From Cyanobacteria bacterium OH_CBrB_359 (GTDB lineage: Bacteria; Cyanobacteriota; Vampirovibrionia; Gastranaerophilales; Gastranaerophilaceae), in NCBI GenBank assembly GCA_023433065.1, contig JAEZET010000005.1, forward strand, positions 1-64,000: a stretch of 64,000 nt of DNA, read 5' to 3'. A program made the position numbers and the translations under genes. Under the pieces are notes generated by a model. It was not told the DNA's origin. It was given only the letters and a program-made list of their open reading frames with translations, and ran no database searches. Shown piece after piece: positions 45,365 through 54,142 of this stretch; within the stretch, counting starts at the first letter, position 1; every line of letters begins with the position of its first letter.

Positions 45365-46282
45365 CTATACCTCATACAAATAGTCACATAAATTGATAAT
45401 AGCTTTTTTATAATTATTCTCTTCTATAAAATCTATTGCCGTAATTGCAAAATAAATATATTTTTTCAATAGATTTTTTGTTTGTAAAACAGAATCCGAT
45501 TCATTTAGTTTAAGTATAATATTATCGGTGGAATATTGCAAAATATCCTTTTCTTTTTCGGCAAGATAAATTAAAGGTGCTGTAAAAATACCATTTATAA
45601 TATCGTCCTGAAAAGGTTTTGAATTGTCTTTATTAATAACATTTAACAAGTCATCCCGTATTTGAAAAGCAATACCAAAATTTAATGCAAAATCTTCCAT
45701 TTTTGAGAAATGTTTAAATCCCTCAAGTCCTATTGAACAGGATTTTATTGCAGCCATGAAAAGCATGGCCGTTTTGTTCTTTGATTTTTCAATATATTCA
45801 TCAATCGAGATAATTTTATTTTTCTCGAAATATTGGTAAATTTCACCGCCACATACTTGTTTCAAAGAATCTGCATAAATATTTATGACAGAAATGTTTT
45901 GTGTTGACGAAAGTTCCTGAAGAGCCAAGGATAACAAAAAATCTCCTGCAATTACCGCTAATTTATCATCAAATTCAGCATTAATTGTTGATTCATTTCT
46001 TCTTAAAGCAGAATTGTCGATAACATCATCATGAATCAATGTAGCATTATGTATCAATTCGGTTGCGGCGGCAATTTTGATTTGATAATCACCTACTTTA
46101 TAACCTAATGCCCTTGTTAATAAAAAAATCAATGCAGAGCGAATTCTTTTAGAGCTGGAAAAAATATATTCACAAAGCTTAGGAGTAAGATGATTTAAAT
46201 TACCTTCCAACATACTGCCAAGATTTTTTTCTAAAGAAGTAAAATCTTCTCTGATACAAGATATAATTTCAGAATATGAAAT
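45365..46282 (-). CDS. polyprenyl diphosphate synthase, probable ATT start
   Basis: A trans-prenyl synthase that lengthens isoprenoid diphosphates, for quinone side chains or carrier lipids. The two Asp-rich motifs are HDDVID and RDDLLN, with SKRIRSALIF in the N-terminal block. The only ATG (46213) gives 282 residues and would cut into a family-like segment; in-frame codons upstream encode REDFTSLEKNLGSM. No ATG, GTG or TTG lies between that and an in-frame stop. An AAGGGAG site (46291-46297) lies 8 bases before an ATT codon at 46282, giving 305 residues. Confidence 0.85.
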   Translation of the reverse strand: MSYSEIISCIREDFTSLEKNLGSMLEGNLNHLTPKLCEYIFSSSKRIRSALIFLLTRALGYKVGDYQIKIAAATELIHNATLIHDDVIDNSALRRNESTINAEFDDKLAVIAGDFLLSLALQELSSTQNISVINIYADSLKQVCGGEIYQYFEKNKIISIDEYIEKSKNKTAMLFMAAIKSCSIGLEGFKHFSKMEDFALNFGIAFQIRDDLLNVINKDNSKPFQDDIINGIFTAPLIYLAEKEKDILQYSTDNIILKLNESDSVLQTKNLLKKYIYFAITAIDFIEENNYKKAIINLCDYLYEV

Positions 46283-46450
46283 AACAAAATCTCCCTTGAA
46301 AACGGATTAAAACCAATTAGTGATAATTATATCATAAAATTTTTTCGTAAATTAACAAAAAATTCAGGGTACACCTAACAATTTTTTTTTTGTTTAAACT
46401 TTAACCAAGCATACTGAAACAAGTTTTAAATAGTAATAAGAGGTAAAAAT

Positions 46451-47047
46451 ATGGAAGTATCAAACGTAGCAGCAACTTCAAATGATTTTTATAAACAAAT
46501 CACAGCTCCACAAAAAAATACTAAAACAACTCAGGAATTATCTCAGCCAAAACCTGAAACTCAAGTTCAGGCAGCAGCTCCTCAAATACAGGATAAAACG
46601 CCAGAACAGACCGATACAAACTCTAAAAAACTGCAGCTAAGAGGCTCCTTTGACAGAGCAGTAGATAAATTTACAACAGGAATTCAAAATTCTGCAGACT
46701 TAAACGACACTGTTGAAGTCCCAAGAACAATATTTAAAGGCTATCTTTCATTTATGGCAGGAACTGCATTAATGACAGCAGGTTCTTTCTTAAAGAGAAC
46801 TAAAACAATAGAAAAAGCTCTGGAAAATGGAGCAAAAGAAATCATAACCAAAACACGTACTCTTCCAAAAGTTCTTAATATATTAGGACTTATAATAGCA
46901 ACATTCGGTACTTTCAGCTTTGTAAGACCATATCTTATTAAAGATAAAAAAGAAGCGGAAATAAAACCTGAAATAAAAGAAATTCCAACAGAGAAATCTA
47001 TAGATAGCGAATCAAAACCTACAGAATCTAACGGATTAAAAGCTTAG
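46451..47047 (+). CDS. membrane protein of unknown function
   Basis: A 198-residue protein. The first about 65 residues are Gln/Pro/Thr-rich and disordered. Two hydrophobic segments follow (about 97-112, YLSFMAGTALMTAGSF, and about 145-160, LNILGLIIATFGTFSF) with a basic loop between, then an acidic and Lys-rich tail. No enzyme motif. It overlaps the end of galE on the other strand by 20 bases. I do not recognise the family. Confidence 0.65.
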   Translation: MEVSNVAATSNDFYKQITAPQKNTKTTQELSQPKPETQVQAAAPQIQDKTPEQTDTNSKKLQLRGSFDRAVDKFTTGIQNSADLNDTVEVPRTIFKGYLSFMAGTALMTAGSFLKRTKTIEKALENGAKEIITKTRTLPKVLNILGLIIATFGTFSFVRPYLIKDKKEAEIKPEIKEIPTEKSIDSESKPTESNGLKA

Positions 47048-48032
47048 TCTGTAGTACGTTTTCCCAATTTAACGCTGCTTGAACAGAATCTTGCAGCGTT
47101 TTTTGATGTTTCCAGCCAAGAATCTTCCTCGCTTTTGAGTTATTAGCACACAATTGCACTGTATCTCCCGGTCTTCTTTTTGTAAATACAAAATTAAGTT
47201 TTTTGCCGGCAGTTTTTTCAACAGCATTAAAAATATCTAAAACAGTATCAGAACAGCCTGTTCCTAGGTTAAAATCTTCTGATTTATCATTATTTTCCAA
47301 AAATTTTAAAGCCAGAGTATGGGCATTTGCAAGGTCTTCAACATTTACATAATCTCTTATACAAGTCCCGTCTTTTGTCGGATAATCATTACCGTATATT
47401 TTGAAATCAACAGAATTGTTTAATGCAGATTTAATTATATTAGGAAGCAGATGTGTCTCATTATCATGCCATTCACCCGTTCTTAAAAGTCTGTCCGCAC
47501 CTATTACATTAAAATATCTCAAAATCACTGACTTTAAAGAATGCGTTATATCATAATCGGCTAAGATATTTTCAACTGTAAGTTTTGTATACCCGTAGGG
47601 ATTAACCGGTTTTTTAGGATGGAGTTCATCCAGAGGAATATATTCAGGTTCTCCAAAAACAGAGCACGAAGAAGAAAAAACAACTTTCTTAACATTATTT
47701 TCTATCATTGCTTTAAATAAGTTTAAAGACCCGTAAACATTATTGTCATAATATTTTTGGGGCTCAGCAACAGATTCTTCCACAATAGAATATGCCGCAA
47801 AATGAATAACCGCATCAATTTTAAAATTTTTAAATACAGAATTTATTTCATCAAAATTTCTCAAGTCTCCTTTGACAAAAACAACATTAGAAGAAATATT
47901 TTTTATGGATTCAACAATTTCAATATGCCCGAGTTCGAGGTTATCGAATAGGACTACATCATAACCGTTTTCAATAAGATTTATTGCGCAATGAGAGCCA
48001 ATATAACCCGCTCCGCCTGTCACTAAAATCAT
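47028..48032 (-). CDS. galE: UDP-glucose 4-epimerase
   Basis: A 334-residue epimerase of the extended SDR family, interconverting UDP-glucose and UDP-galactose. The NAD motif TGGAGYIGSHCAINL opens the protein. The SSSCSVFGEPEYIPLDE block and the catalytic YxxxK (YGYTK) are present, with RRPGDTVQLCANN near the end. It is divergent from the UDP-sugar genes that follow. Confidence 0.95.
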   Translation of the reverse strand: MILVTGGAGYIGSHCAINLIENGYDVVLFDNLELGHIEIVESIKNISSNVVFVKGDLRNFDEINSVFKNFKIDAVIHFAAYSIVEESVAEPQKYYDNNVYGSLNLFKAMIENNVKKVVFSSSCSVFGEPEYIPLDELHPKKPVNPYGYTKLTVENILADYDITHSLKSVILRYFNVIGADRLLRTGEWHDNETHLLPNIIKSALNNSVDFKIYGNDYPTKDGTCIRDYVNVEDLANAHTLALKFLENNDKSEDFNLGTGCSDTVLDIFNAVEKTAGKKLNFVFTKRRPGDTVQLCANNSKARKILGWKHQKTLQDSVQAALNWENVLQTKLLIR

Positions 48033-48149
48033 TCTTGTTCCTCAAACTTAAATCCTATATTAATAATTATATTATAATTCCTAAATTTTTTGCAGTTAAT
48101 CAATATTTATAATAAAATTCATAATATAAAAGCAGCTAAGGACAAATCA

Positions 48150-49091
48150 ATGAAAAGAATCCTAATTACGGGAGGCGCAGGATTTATCGGCTCTCATCTT
48201 TGTAAAAAATTACTCGAGGAAAAAAATGAAATAGTTTGTTTAGACAATTTCTTTACAGGTTCAAAGGCAAATATTAGAGAACTTATGTCAGATTTCAACT
48301 TTGAGCTTGTAAGAAGAGATATAACAAAAGAGTTTTATATTGAAACAGATGAAATATACAATATGGCATGCCCGGCAAGCCCTATTCATTACCAGTACAA
48401 TCCTATTAAAACAATGAAAACTTCTATACTGGGGATTACAAACATGCTCGGAGTTGCAAAAAGATGCAACGCCAAAATATTACAGGCATCAACATCTGAA
48501 ATATACGGAGATCCCAAAATCCATCCACAAAAAGAAGATTACTGGGGAAATGTCAATCCTATAGGAGTAAGGAGCTGTTATGATGAAGGAAAAAGAGCAG
48601 CTGAAACCGTAATGTTTGACTATAAAAGACAGCACAATATAGATATAAAAATCGTAAGAATATTTAATACCTATGGACCGAATATGGCAGAAAATGACGG
48701 GCGGGTGGTATCTAACTTTATTATTCAGGCACTCAAAAATGAAGACATAACAATCTATGGCAATGGGATGCAAACACGTTCTTTCTGCTACATAGATGAT
48801 TTAGTTGACGGCATAATTAAAATGATGAATAAAAAAGATTTTACAGGACCTGTAAATCTCGGCAATGACATTGAAACGCCTATCCTTGATTTTGCAAAGA
48901 TAATTATTGAATTAACAGATTCAAAATCAAAAATAAAACATTTACCGTTGCCTCAAGATGACCCTCTTCAAAGAAGGCCTGACTTAGCTCTGGCTAAAGA
49001 AAAGCTTGATTGGCAACCGAAAACAGAATTAAAAACAGGACTTTTAAAAACAATAGAGTATTTTGACGCAAAACTAAAAGGTGAAAATTAA
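48150..49091 (+). CDS. UDP-glucuronate decarboxylase (UDP-xylose synthase)
   Basis: A 313-residue extended SDR enzyme converting UDP-glucuronate to UDP-xylose. The NAD motif ITGGAGFIGSHLCKKL, the MACPASPIHYQYNP block, the catalytic STSEIYGDP and RSCYDEGKR (YxxxK), and IFNTYGPNM are typical of UXS rather than of epimerases. The frame opens at 48090, but AAGGA lies 7 bases before the ATG at 48150, matching the family start. The next gene, ugd, makes its substrate. Confidence 0.92.
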   Translation: MKRILITGGAGFIGSHLCKKLLEEKNEIVCLDNFFTGSKANIRELMSDFNFELVRRDITKEFYIETDEIYNMACPASPIHYQYNPIKTMKTSILGITNMLGVAKRCNAKILQASTSEIYGDPKIHPQKEDYWGNVNPIGVRSCYDEGKRAAETVMFDYKRQHNIDIKIVRIFNTYGPNMAENDGRVVSNFIIQALKNEDITIYGNGMQTRSFCYIDDLVDGIIKMMNKKDFTGPVNLGNDIETPILDFAKIIIELTDSKSKIKHLPLPQDDPLQRRPDLALAKEKLDWQPKTELKTGLLKTIEYFDAKLKGEN

Positions 49092-50389
49092 TGAAAATAT
49101 GCGTGATAGGAACAGGTTATGTAGGGCTTGTTGCAGGAACCTGCTTCGCAGAAACGGGTAACACTGTAATATGTGTTGATAATGACAATGAAAAAATCAA
49201 AAAGCTTAAAAAAGCTGTTATTCCAATATATGAACCTGGTCTTGAGGATTTAATAAAAACGAATCTATCCGAAGGCCGCTTATCTTTTACAAACAACATT
49301 GCGGATGCAATAAAAAAAAGTCAGGTATGCTTTATTGCCGTAGGAACGCCGCAAAATAACGATGGAAATCCAGACCTATCAGCAGTTTATGATGTTGTTA
49401 TACAAATAGCAAAAACAATTGAAAAATATACCGTAATTGTTCACAAATCCACAGTACCGATAGGAACTTCAGAAAAAATAAAAAAATTAATCCAAGAACA
49501 CACTGATGTAGAGTTTGATATCGTTTCTAATCCCGAATTTTTAAAACAAGGTGCTGCCGTTGATGATTTTTTAAAACCTGACAGGATAATTATAGGTGCA
49601 GAAAGCCAAAGAGCCGCTGATATTATGAGCGAAATTTATACACCTTTTGTAAGAACAGGTAACCCTATAATGATTATGGATATTAAATCTGCAGAAATGA
49701 CAAAATATGCTTCAAATGCATTTCTTGCAGTTAAAGTATCATTTGCGAATGAAATAGCAAATATTTGTGAAAAAGTAGGGGCAAACATTGAATCAGTGAG
49801 ATCAGGAATGTGCGCAGACCGTAGAATCGGCTCAAGATTTCTATTTGCAGGTTTAGGTTATGGCGGTTCATGCTTCCCTAAAGATATTGAAGCCTTAATT
49901 AACATTTCAAAAGAAAACTGTTATGACCCTCAAATCCTAAAAGCCGCAAATGAGCTAAATAAAAGCCAACGCATTATGTTTTTAAATAAAATTATAAAAA
50001 GATTTGACGAAAATATTAAAGGAAAAACATTTGCGCTATGGGGGCTATCATTCAAGCCCAACACAAACGATATGAGAGAAGCCCCTTCAATTACAATCAT
50101 TGAGCAACTTTTAAAAAGAGGTGCGAAAATTAAAGCGTATGATCCAAAAGCTATGGAAAATGCAAAAGTAATTTTTAAAAACCGCATTGAATACGCAAAA
50201 TCAGCTTTTGACGCCTTAAAAGACTCCGATGCCTTGATTCTTATAACAGAATGGAACGAATTTAGAAATCCTGATTTTGAAATGATAAAAGCCAATCTTA
50301 AAGAACCCGTAATATTTGACGGCAGAAACCAGTACAACCCTGTCCGCTTAAAAGCGTTAGGTTTTGATTATTATGGCATTGGAAAATAA
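49091..50389 (+). CDS. ugd: UDP-glucose 6-dehydrogenase
   Basis: A 432-residue enzyme that oxidises UDP-glucose to UDP-glucuronate with NAD. The dinucleotide motif GTGYVGLVAGTCFAETG, the VHKSTVPIGTSE block, the catalytic GYGGSCFPKDIEAL cysteine loop, and the GLSFKPNTNDMREAPS block are present. Its first base overlaps the last of the decarboxylase gene, so UDP-xylose would be made by the two-gene pair. The length is normal. Confidence 0.95.
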   Translation: MKICVIGTGYVGLVAGTCFAETGNTVICVDNDNEKIKKLKKAVIPIYEPGLEDLIKTNLSEGRLSFTNNIADAIKKSQVCFIAVGTPQNNDGNPDLSAVYDVVIQIAKTIEKYTVIVHKSTVPIGTSEKIKKLIQEHTDVEFDIVSNPEFLKQGAAVDDFLKPDRIIIGAESQRAADIMSEIYTPFVRTGNPIMIMDIKSAEMTKYASNAFLAVKVSFANEIANICEKVGANIESVRSGMCADRRIGSRFLFAGLGYGGSCFPKDIEALINISKENCYDPQILKAANELNKSQRIMFLNKIIKRFDENIKGKTFALWGLSFKPNTNDMREAPSITIIEQLLKRGAKIKAYDPKAMENAKVIFKNRIEYAKSAFDALKDSDALILITEWNEFRNPDFEMIKANLKEPVIFDGRNQYNPVRLKALGFDYYGIGK

Positions 50390-50457
50390 AGTTACAAACA
50401 AATATTCATGCTTGAAAAAAATAATTTGGCATGTATAATAATGAAACGTGAACAAAT

Positions 50458-50529
50458 GCGGGAGTAGTTCAGTGGTAGAATACTTCCTTGCCAAGGAAGG
50501 GGTCGCGAGTTCGAGCCTCGTCTCCCGCT
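50458..50529 (+). tRNA. tRNA-Gly (anticodon GCC)
   Basis: A full cloverleaf: acceptor arms GCGGGAG and CTCCCGC, anticodon stem CTTCC and GGAAG around the loop TTGCCAA (anticodon GCC), T loop GTTCGAGC, and discriminator T. The 3' CCA is not encoded. The last 43 bases are repeated at 62823-62865, because a mobile element entered here and replaced the 3' end with an identical copy. Confidence 0.97.
50487..50529. repeat. attL core (43 bp, in tRNA-Gly)
   Basis: The 3' 43 bases of the tRNA gene, from the anticodon stem to the discriminator, identical to 62823-62865. Confidence 0.95.
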
Positions 50530-50533
50530 AATT

Positions 50534-50560
50534 AAAAGAGCCAGTCATAATGGCTCTTTT
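50534..50560 (+). terminator. terminator of tRNA-Gly supplied by the element
   Basis: AAAAGAGCCA and TGGCTCTTTT form a 10-bp stem 5 bases after the tRNA. As it lies inside the element, integration swaps the native terminator (62876-62901) for this one. Confidence 0.85.
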
Positions 50561-50600
50561 AAAGTATTCAGACTTTTTTCTTTTTAACCAAATTTTCAAA

Positions 50601-50619
50601 TTGTGCCAAATTTGTGCCA
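50601..50619. repeat. putative integrase arm-type site, left
   Basis: TTGTGCCAAATTTGTGCCA holds two TTGTGCCA units 10-11 bases apart and recurs exactly at 62675-62693, inside the other end of the element. Confidence 0.65.
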
Positions 50620-50805
50620 TTTCATTTATAAAATCAGAATTTTATAATATAAAACTCGGTTCAAAAAAAGAATTTTCTCGACATCTTTATACAAAAAACA
50701 ATCCATATATAAAGGCTCCCCCCAGCATGGTTAAAATGCCCTTACTCAACAATCTATATTAGCCCCAGTTACTTGAGGCATAAATTTAGTTTTACGCAAA
50801 CACTT

Positions 50806-51177
50806 CTAATACTTCTTAGCCAACCTCTTCGCAATAGCTGTAATCAGTTTAATATCTTCAGTTGATAAATCTTTAGCAATAATCATTAATTCTTTTAATT
50901 TACTATTTTTTTGAAGTATTCGTGCAATTTTCATAACTTCTGCATCTACATAAGAGTCTGAAAGAGGCTCCCTTTCATAAATAATAAAGTCATCTATTGA
51001 ACAATCAAATAAATCAGCAATTTTTTTGAGTGTGTCTAGTGTAGGATTTTTATTGGAACCGCTAAATATCTTGTCTATGGTTGATATTGGAAGACCAGTT
51101 AAATCAGAAATCTTTCTGTTAGATAACCCTTTCTTCTCTTTATAGGAATTGAGTTTTTCTTTGCTTAATGTATCCAC
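50806..51177 (-). CDS. XRE-family transcriptional repressor
   Basis: A 123-residue protein with an N-terminal helix-turn-helix (LSNRKISDLTGLPISTIDKIFSGS, residues about 19-40) and a helical C-terminal part for dimerisation. The start codon is GTG with a GAAGG site. Divergent from the small HTH gene at 51361 across an operator-rich region, it is the likely lysogeny-type repressor of the element. It lacks the LexA-like protease domain of CI proteins, so any release may depend on another factor. Confidence 0.85.
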   Translation of the reverse strand: MDTLSKEKLNSYKEKKGLSNRKISDLTGLPISTIDKIFSGSNKNPTLDTLKKIADLFDCSIDDFIIYEREPLSDSYVDAEVMKIARILQKNSKLKELMIIAKDLSTEDIKLITAIAKRLAKKY

Positions 51178-51190
51178 TTATACCACCTTC

Positions 51191-51272
51191 ACATCAATAT
51201 AATACAGAAATATTTATATAATATCAATATGGTATATCAATTATTAGATATAATATGATATTTTATTGATGT
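51191..51272. promoter_or_regulatory. operator region of the divergent repressor switch
   Basis: ACATCAATA occurs at 51191-51199, inverted at 51264-51272, and again at 51344-51352 just before the next gene; related ATCAAT half-sites lie at 51223 and 51236. On the minus strand TTGATA and TATAAA form a plausible repressor promoter with a 16-base gap. Confidence 0.6.
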
Positions 51273-51278
51273 ATTTTG

Positions 51279-51307
51279 TTGACAACAATATTAAATTATT
51301 GTACTAT
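51279..51307 (+). promoter_or_regulatory. rightward promoter of the element switch
   Basis: TTGACA (51279-51284), a 17-base spacer and TACTAT (51302-51307) point toward the gene at 51361. The inverted ACATCAATA ends 6 bases before the -35 box, so the repressor could block it. Confidence 0.75.
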
Positions 51308-51360
51308 TCACATGCAATATTTAAATGATGCAAAATAGCATGAACATCAATAGGATAATT

Positions 51361-51585
51361 ATGTACAAAAATCTACTAGAAGAAATAGCAAAAGCTGGAA
51401 TAAGTCATAGTGATTTAGCAAAATTGTTAAATATATCAGTAGAAGAACTTATCTACAAGCTTGCTGGCAAACGTCCGTTTCATCTTGATGAGTGCCTAAA
51501 GATAAGGTCTGTTGTCAGAGAAGGCTGTTTAGGTCTTGAATATTTATTTGAAATTGAATCAGACAATTGTAATGCAAAAAGTTAA
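51361..51585 (+). CDS. small HTH protein, Cro-like
   Basis: A 74-residue protein with a helix-turn-helix (ISHSDLAKLLNISVEELIYKL). AGGA lies 6-8 bases before the ATG at 51361; the frame opens at 51325 but without a good site. Its place opposite the XRE repressor and the shared ACATCAATA sites suggest a Cro-like counter-regulator. The 3' end overlaps the next gene by 14 bases. Confidence 0.75.
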   Translation: MYKNLLEEIAKAGISHSDLAKLLNISVEELIYKLAGKRPFHLDECLKIRSVVREGCLGLEYLFEIESDNCNAKS

Positions 51586-52156
51586 AAGTCTGATATTAAT
51601 AGCATATGCCTTAAGTTTTGTAATGCTCACTCAGTTATTTGCTTACGGCAAAGAAAATCCTAGTTCAGAACAACAAAAAATTAATTCTGCTATTGAAATA
51701 ATTAAACAGTATGGCTATAAAGAAAATATTTCTATTCTTGAAGGCAACAACTATACTCATAAAGCAGTAAACATAGTATTTAAAGATTTATCTGAAGTTA
51801 ATTATTCTTATAGAAATTTCTATGCAATAACAGCAACAGACAATAATGAAGATTTATATATCCTTATTAATAACAACTTGAAAAGTAGTGGTATTAAGGC
51901 TTTAGCTTGTCTTATTCTTCATGAATCCAATCACTGTAGAGAAAACATTCCTGACAGTGTATCAGAAGAGGTTGTTTCTTTCTCAAAAGAAACAATATTT
52001 TATATTCGGCTTCTATCAGACGATAATAGCCTGCAATACAAAACTGATGATAGATTAATTGCAAGGTTGAATAAGTTAAAAAAGATATATGATGATACTA
52101 TAAGAGTATACATTACAAGTAATACTAACTATGTGAACTATTTAAAAATAAAGTAA
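51572..52156 (+). CDS. secreted protein with an HExxH zinc-protease motif
   Basis: A 194-residue protein starting at the ATG at 51572, since residues 1-26 then form a signal peptide (MQKVKSLILIAYALSFVMLT with QLFAYG after it). Residues 117-121 read HESNH, the HExxH metal site, in ALACLILHESNHCREN, with candidate distal glutamates at 132-133 and 140. This suggests a small exported metallopeptidase. A chance motif is possible, as I know no close family. It overlaps the HTH gene, so it may be controlled by the element's switch. Confidence 0.7.
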   Translation: MQKVKSLILIAYALSFVMLTQLFAYGKENPSSEQQKINSAIEIIKQYGYKENISILEGNNYTHKAVNIVFKDLSEVNYSYRNFYAITATDNNEDLYILINNNLKSSGIKALACLILHESNHCRENIPDSVSEEVVSFSKETIFYIRLLSDDNSLQYKTDDRLIARLNKLKKIYDDTIRVYITSNTNYVNYLKIK

Positions 52157-52166
52157 AGGAGAAAAT

Positions 52167-52424
52167 ATGAAGAAAATAGTCATTATATTCTTTTTGACGT
52201 GTTTTGTGCGTCCTGTATCCTATGCAAAACCCACAAACTCATATCCGTTAACAACGTCCCAAAGCAAAACAAAGATTTATTCGAGTAACGGAGCATCTTA
52301 TCAAGGTTATGTTAAAACAATTAGTCCTGACAGATACGCTGTTTACAATAAATATGACCAAAAAGAACAAACTTACAAAGTTAAAAATAATAAAGTATAT
52401 GTAGACAAGTATATTCAACATTAA
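52167..52424 (+). CDS. small exported protein of unknown function
   Basis: An 85-residue protein with a signal peptide (MKKIVIIFFLTCFVRPVSYA). The mature part is Tyr/Lys/Ser-rich (GASYQGYVKTISPDRYAVYN), suggestive of a small beta structure of about 65 residues. AAAGGAG precedes the ATG. It lies 10 bases after the HExxH protein gene, and the two are probably cotranscribed and may act together. Confidence 0.65.
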   Translation: MKKIVIIFFLTCFVRPVSYAKPTNSYPLTTSQSKTKIYSSNGASYQGYVKTISPDRYAVYNKYDQKEQTYKVKNNKVYVDKYIQH

Positions 52425-52834
52425 AGAGCGAAAAAGTCTTTCAATATAAAATAAAAATACCCCGCCATAGATGAAACTATATAAACTTGTTTTCTACTGT
52501 TATTTTAGGATTTTTTCGCTATAATATTCAATTATTGCAATATAACCTAAAAGTAATTTCTTTTTAATATCATAAGTACGTCTCACATCAAGAAAATATA
52601 AAGTTGTCCAAAACCTTTCTTGTTCTAAATGAAGGATTTGTAAATAATTGTAAAAATGCAAATTTTACGAAACAATTCGTTACATTAACCTTGGCACTTC
52701 TCCCTAAATCACTTTCACTGCAAACAATACCTCTAAATACTTTAAAAAATTAGCACCCACTTGACAAAATCAAATAAATGTGTTCGGAGTCGCTCTTATC
52801 ATGTTATTCCGATATATTCATGTTTTTTTAGCTA

Positions 52835-52874
52835 GTCAACCCCCACGAAAAAGCTCAAGTATTGCTGGGTTGAC
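52835..52874. repeat. 8-bp inverted repeat with 24-base loop
   Basis: GTCAACCC at 52835-52842 and GGGTTGAC at 52867-52874 can pair. The loop is CCACGAAAAAGCTCAAGTAT-like. The role is unknown; it could be part of a structured RNA or a replication/transfer site. Confidence 0.5.
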
Positions 52875-52957
52875 CGCAAGAAATGTTCAAATTAACATTA
52901 TAATATGGTCTAGAATTAGAATGGTTTAAAATTATACAAAAGTAGAACATAGGACAA

Positions 52958-52989
<32 letters not shown>

Positions 52990-53232
52990 TAAAATGATTA
53001 AAATAAAACAATAAAAAACGTGAAACATATAATTTATGCCCCACGTAAAAATCTTCAAAATTATCATAGCATAAATTATTTTGTTTCACAAGCGTAAAAT
53101 AAATTAAAATCAGCACTGTACCTTGTTTTGAGGTCTTAGTCTGCTGTGCTTAATTTTAAAAAGTCCATTATTTGTTAGTGATGGCGCTAGTTAACTTACA
53201 TAATTGGCACAATGTGCCTAGGAAGAGCTGAA

Positions 53233-53505
53233 ATGGCTAAACAAGAAATTTTTATGCAATATTTTTGCCAAAATTGCGATTGCATATTTTTAGACAAAGA
53301 TGTAAAAGGCAGAATAACACCTATCAAAGGTTTCTACTGCCCTGAATGTCAGGCATTAGGATTTAAAAATCCAGAAGAAAGACCTAAAAAGAAATTTACT
53401 AAAGCACAGGTTGAAAATATGCAAAAACATCAATTCAAAAAGCGGAAAAATAGTTCAAAAACAGAAGTAGATTATAACACAAGGATTAAAGGAGATAAAA
53501 AATGA
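53233..53505 (+). CDS. small zinc-ribbon protein
   Basis: A 90-residue protein starting at the ATG at 53233, which has an AGGAAGAG site; an upstream ATG at 53212 lacks one. Two cysteine pairs (CQNC and CPEC) form a zinc ribbon in the first half, and the second half is very basic (PKKKFTKAQVE, KKRKNSSK). Nucleic-acid binding is likely. Its stop overlaps the next ATG in ATGA, beginning a translationally coupled four-gene run. Confidence 0.75.
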   Translation: MAKQEIFMQYFCQNCDCIFLDKDVKGRITPIKGFYCPECQALGFKNPEERPKKKFTKAQVENMQKHQFKKRKNSSKTEVDYNTRIKGDKK

Positions 53506-53654
53506 ATCTAATTAAATTATATCAGAATTTTTTGCGTCTACATGTCGATAAAAAGTGGCTACAAAACTACAAAAATGCTGTGGTTTTGGGCGAAAGATTC
53601 ATAGGTAATTACTACATAGTTATATTTGAGGCTGAAGGGGAAGAAGCAAAATGA
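53502..53654 (+). CDS. 50-residue protein of unknown function
   Basis: An overlooked small gene: 50 codons between two ATGA overlaps (53502-53505 and 53651-53654), with GGAG about 8 bases before the ATG. The protein begins MNLIKLYQNFLRLHVDKK and ends acidic (FEAEGEEAK). The tight overlap on both sides is the main support that it is translated. No known motif. Confidence 0.7.
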   Translation: MNLIKLYQNFLRLHVDKKWLQNYKNAVVLGERFIGNYYIVIFEAEGEEAK

Positions 53655-54142
53655 AACAGTACATATTAATAGAAAATTTTAAGGACGCAAAAGTAGCTGA
53701 ATTTAAGATATCATCAAGTGAAGATGAATATATCCGTTTCAAGAAGTTTGACTTACAATCAATAATTCCAAGAAAATTATATGAAAAACTCGTAAAAAAC
53801 AGTTTATATGAGTCATTAATAACTGGATTTAACACTAACGATAGTTCATGCGGAATCCATAGACTTGTTATGTGTTTATATGATAACTGTATAAAAAATA
53901 AAGTTCATCATATAAATAAAAAATGCGGTATAAATAACATTTGTAATCTCATCAACGGCGAAAAACCTTGGCATGATAAAGTTCATAGGGAAATGACTGT
54001 TGAACAAGGCAAAATCGAATCTTTTAAAAAACAAAATGCTTTAAAAAAGAAGATTTTTAAAAGCAAAAGATTTACTGTAGCCAATAATGAAATATTAGTA
54101 AGAAAAATATTAGAATTAAGAGGGATAAATAATGAAAATTAA
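53651..54142 (+). CDS. HNH-like protein (possible homing-type endonuclease)
   Basis: A 163-residue protein. Residues 68-102 resemble an HNH_3-type site: HRLVMCLYDN, then VHHIN, NN and CNLI, matching the HRLV...HHiD...N..NL layout of many phage and intron homing nucleases. The C-terminus is very basic. The ends of the family motif are weak, so this is tentative. It is coupled to both neighbours by overlaps. Confidence 0.5.
   Translation: MKQYILIENFKDAKVAEFKISSSEDEYIRFKKFDLQSIIPRKLYEKLVKNSLYESLITGFNTNDSSCGIHRLVMCLYDNCIKNKVHHINKKCGINNICNLINGEKPWHDKVHREMTVEQGKIESFKKQNALKKKIFKSKRFTVANNEILVRKILELRGINNEN

Noticed and set aside
46213..46213. ATG at 46213 as the start of the polyprenyl synthase
   Set aside because: No ribosome-binding site precedes it, and family-like sequence continues upstream; ATT at 46282 fits better, though not proven.
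50550..50762. 70-codon frame just inside attL
   Set aside because: It starts in the terminator stem, crosses the arm-type site and lacks a ribosome-binding site.
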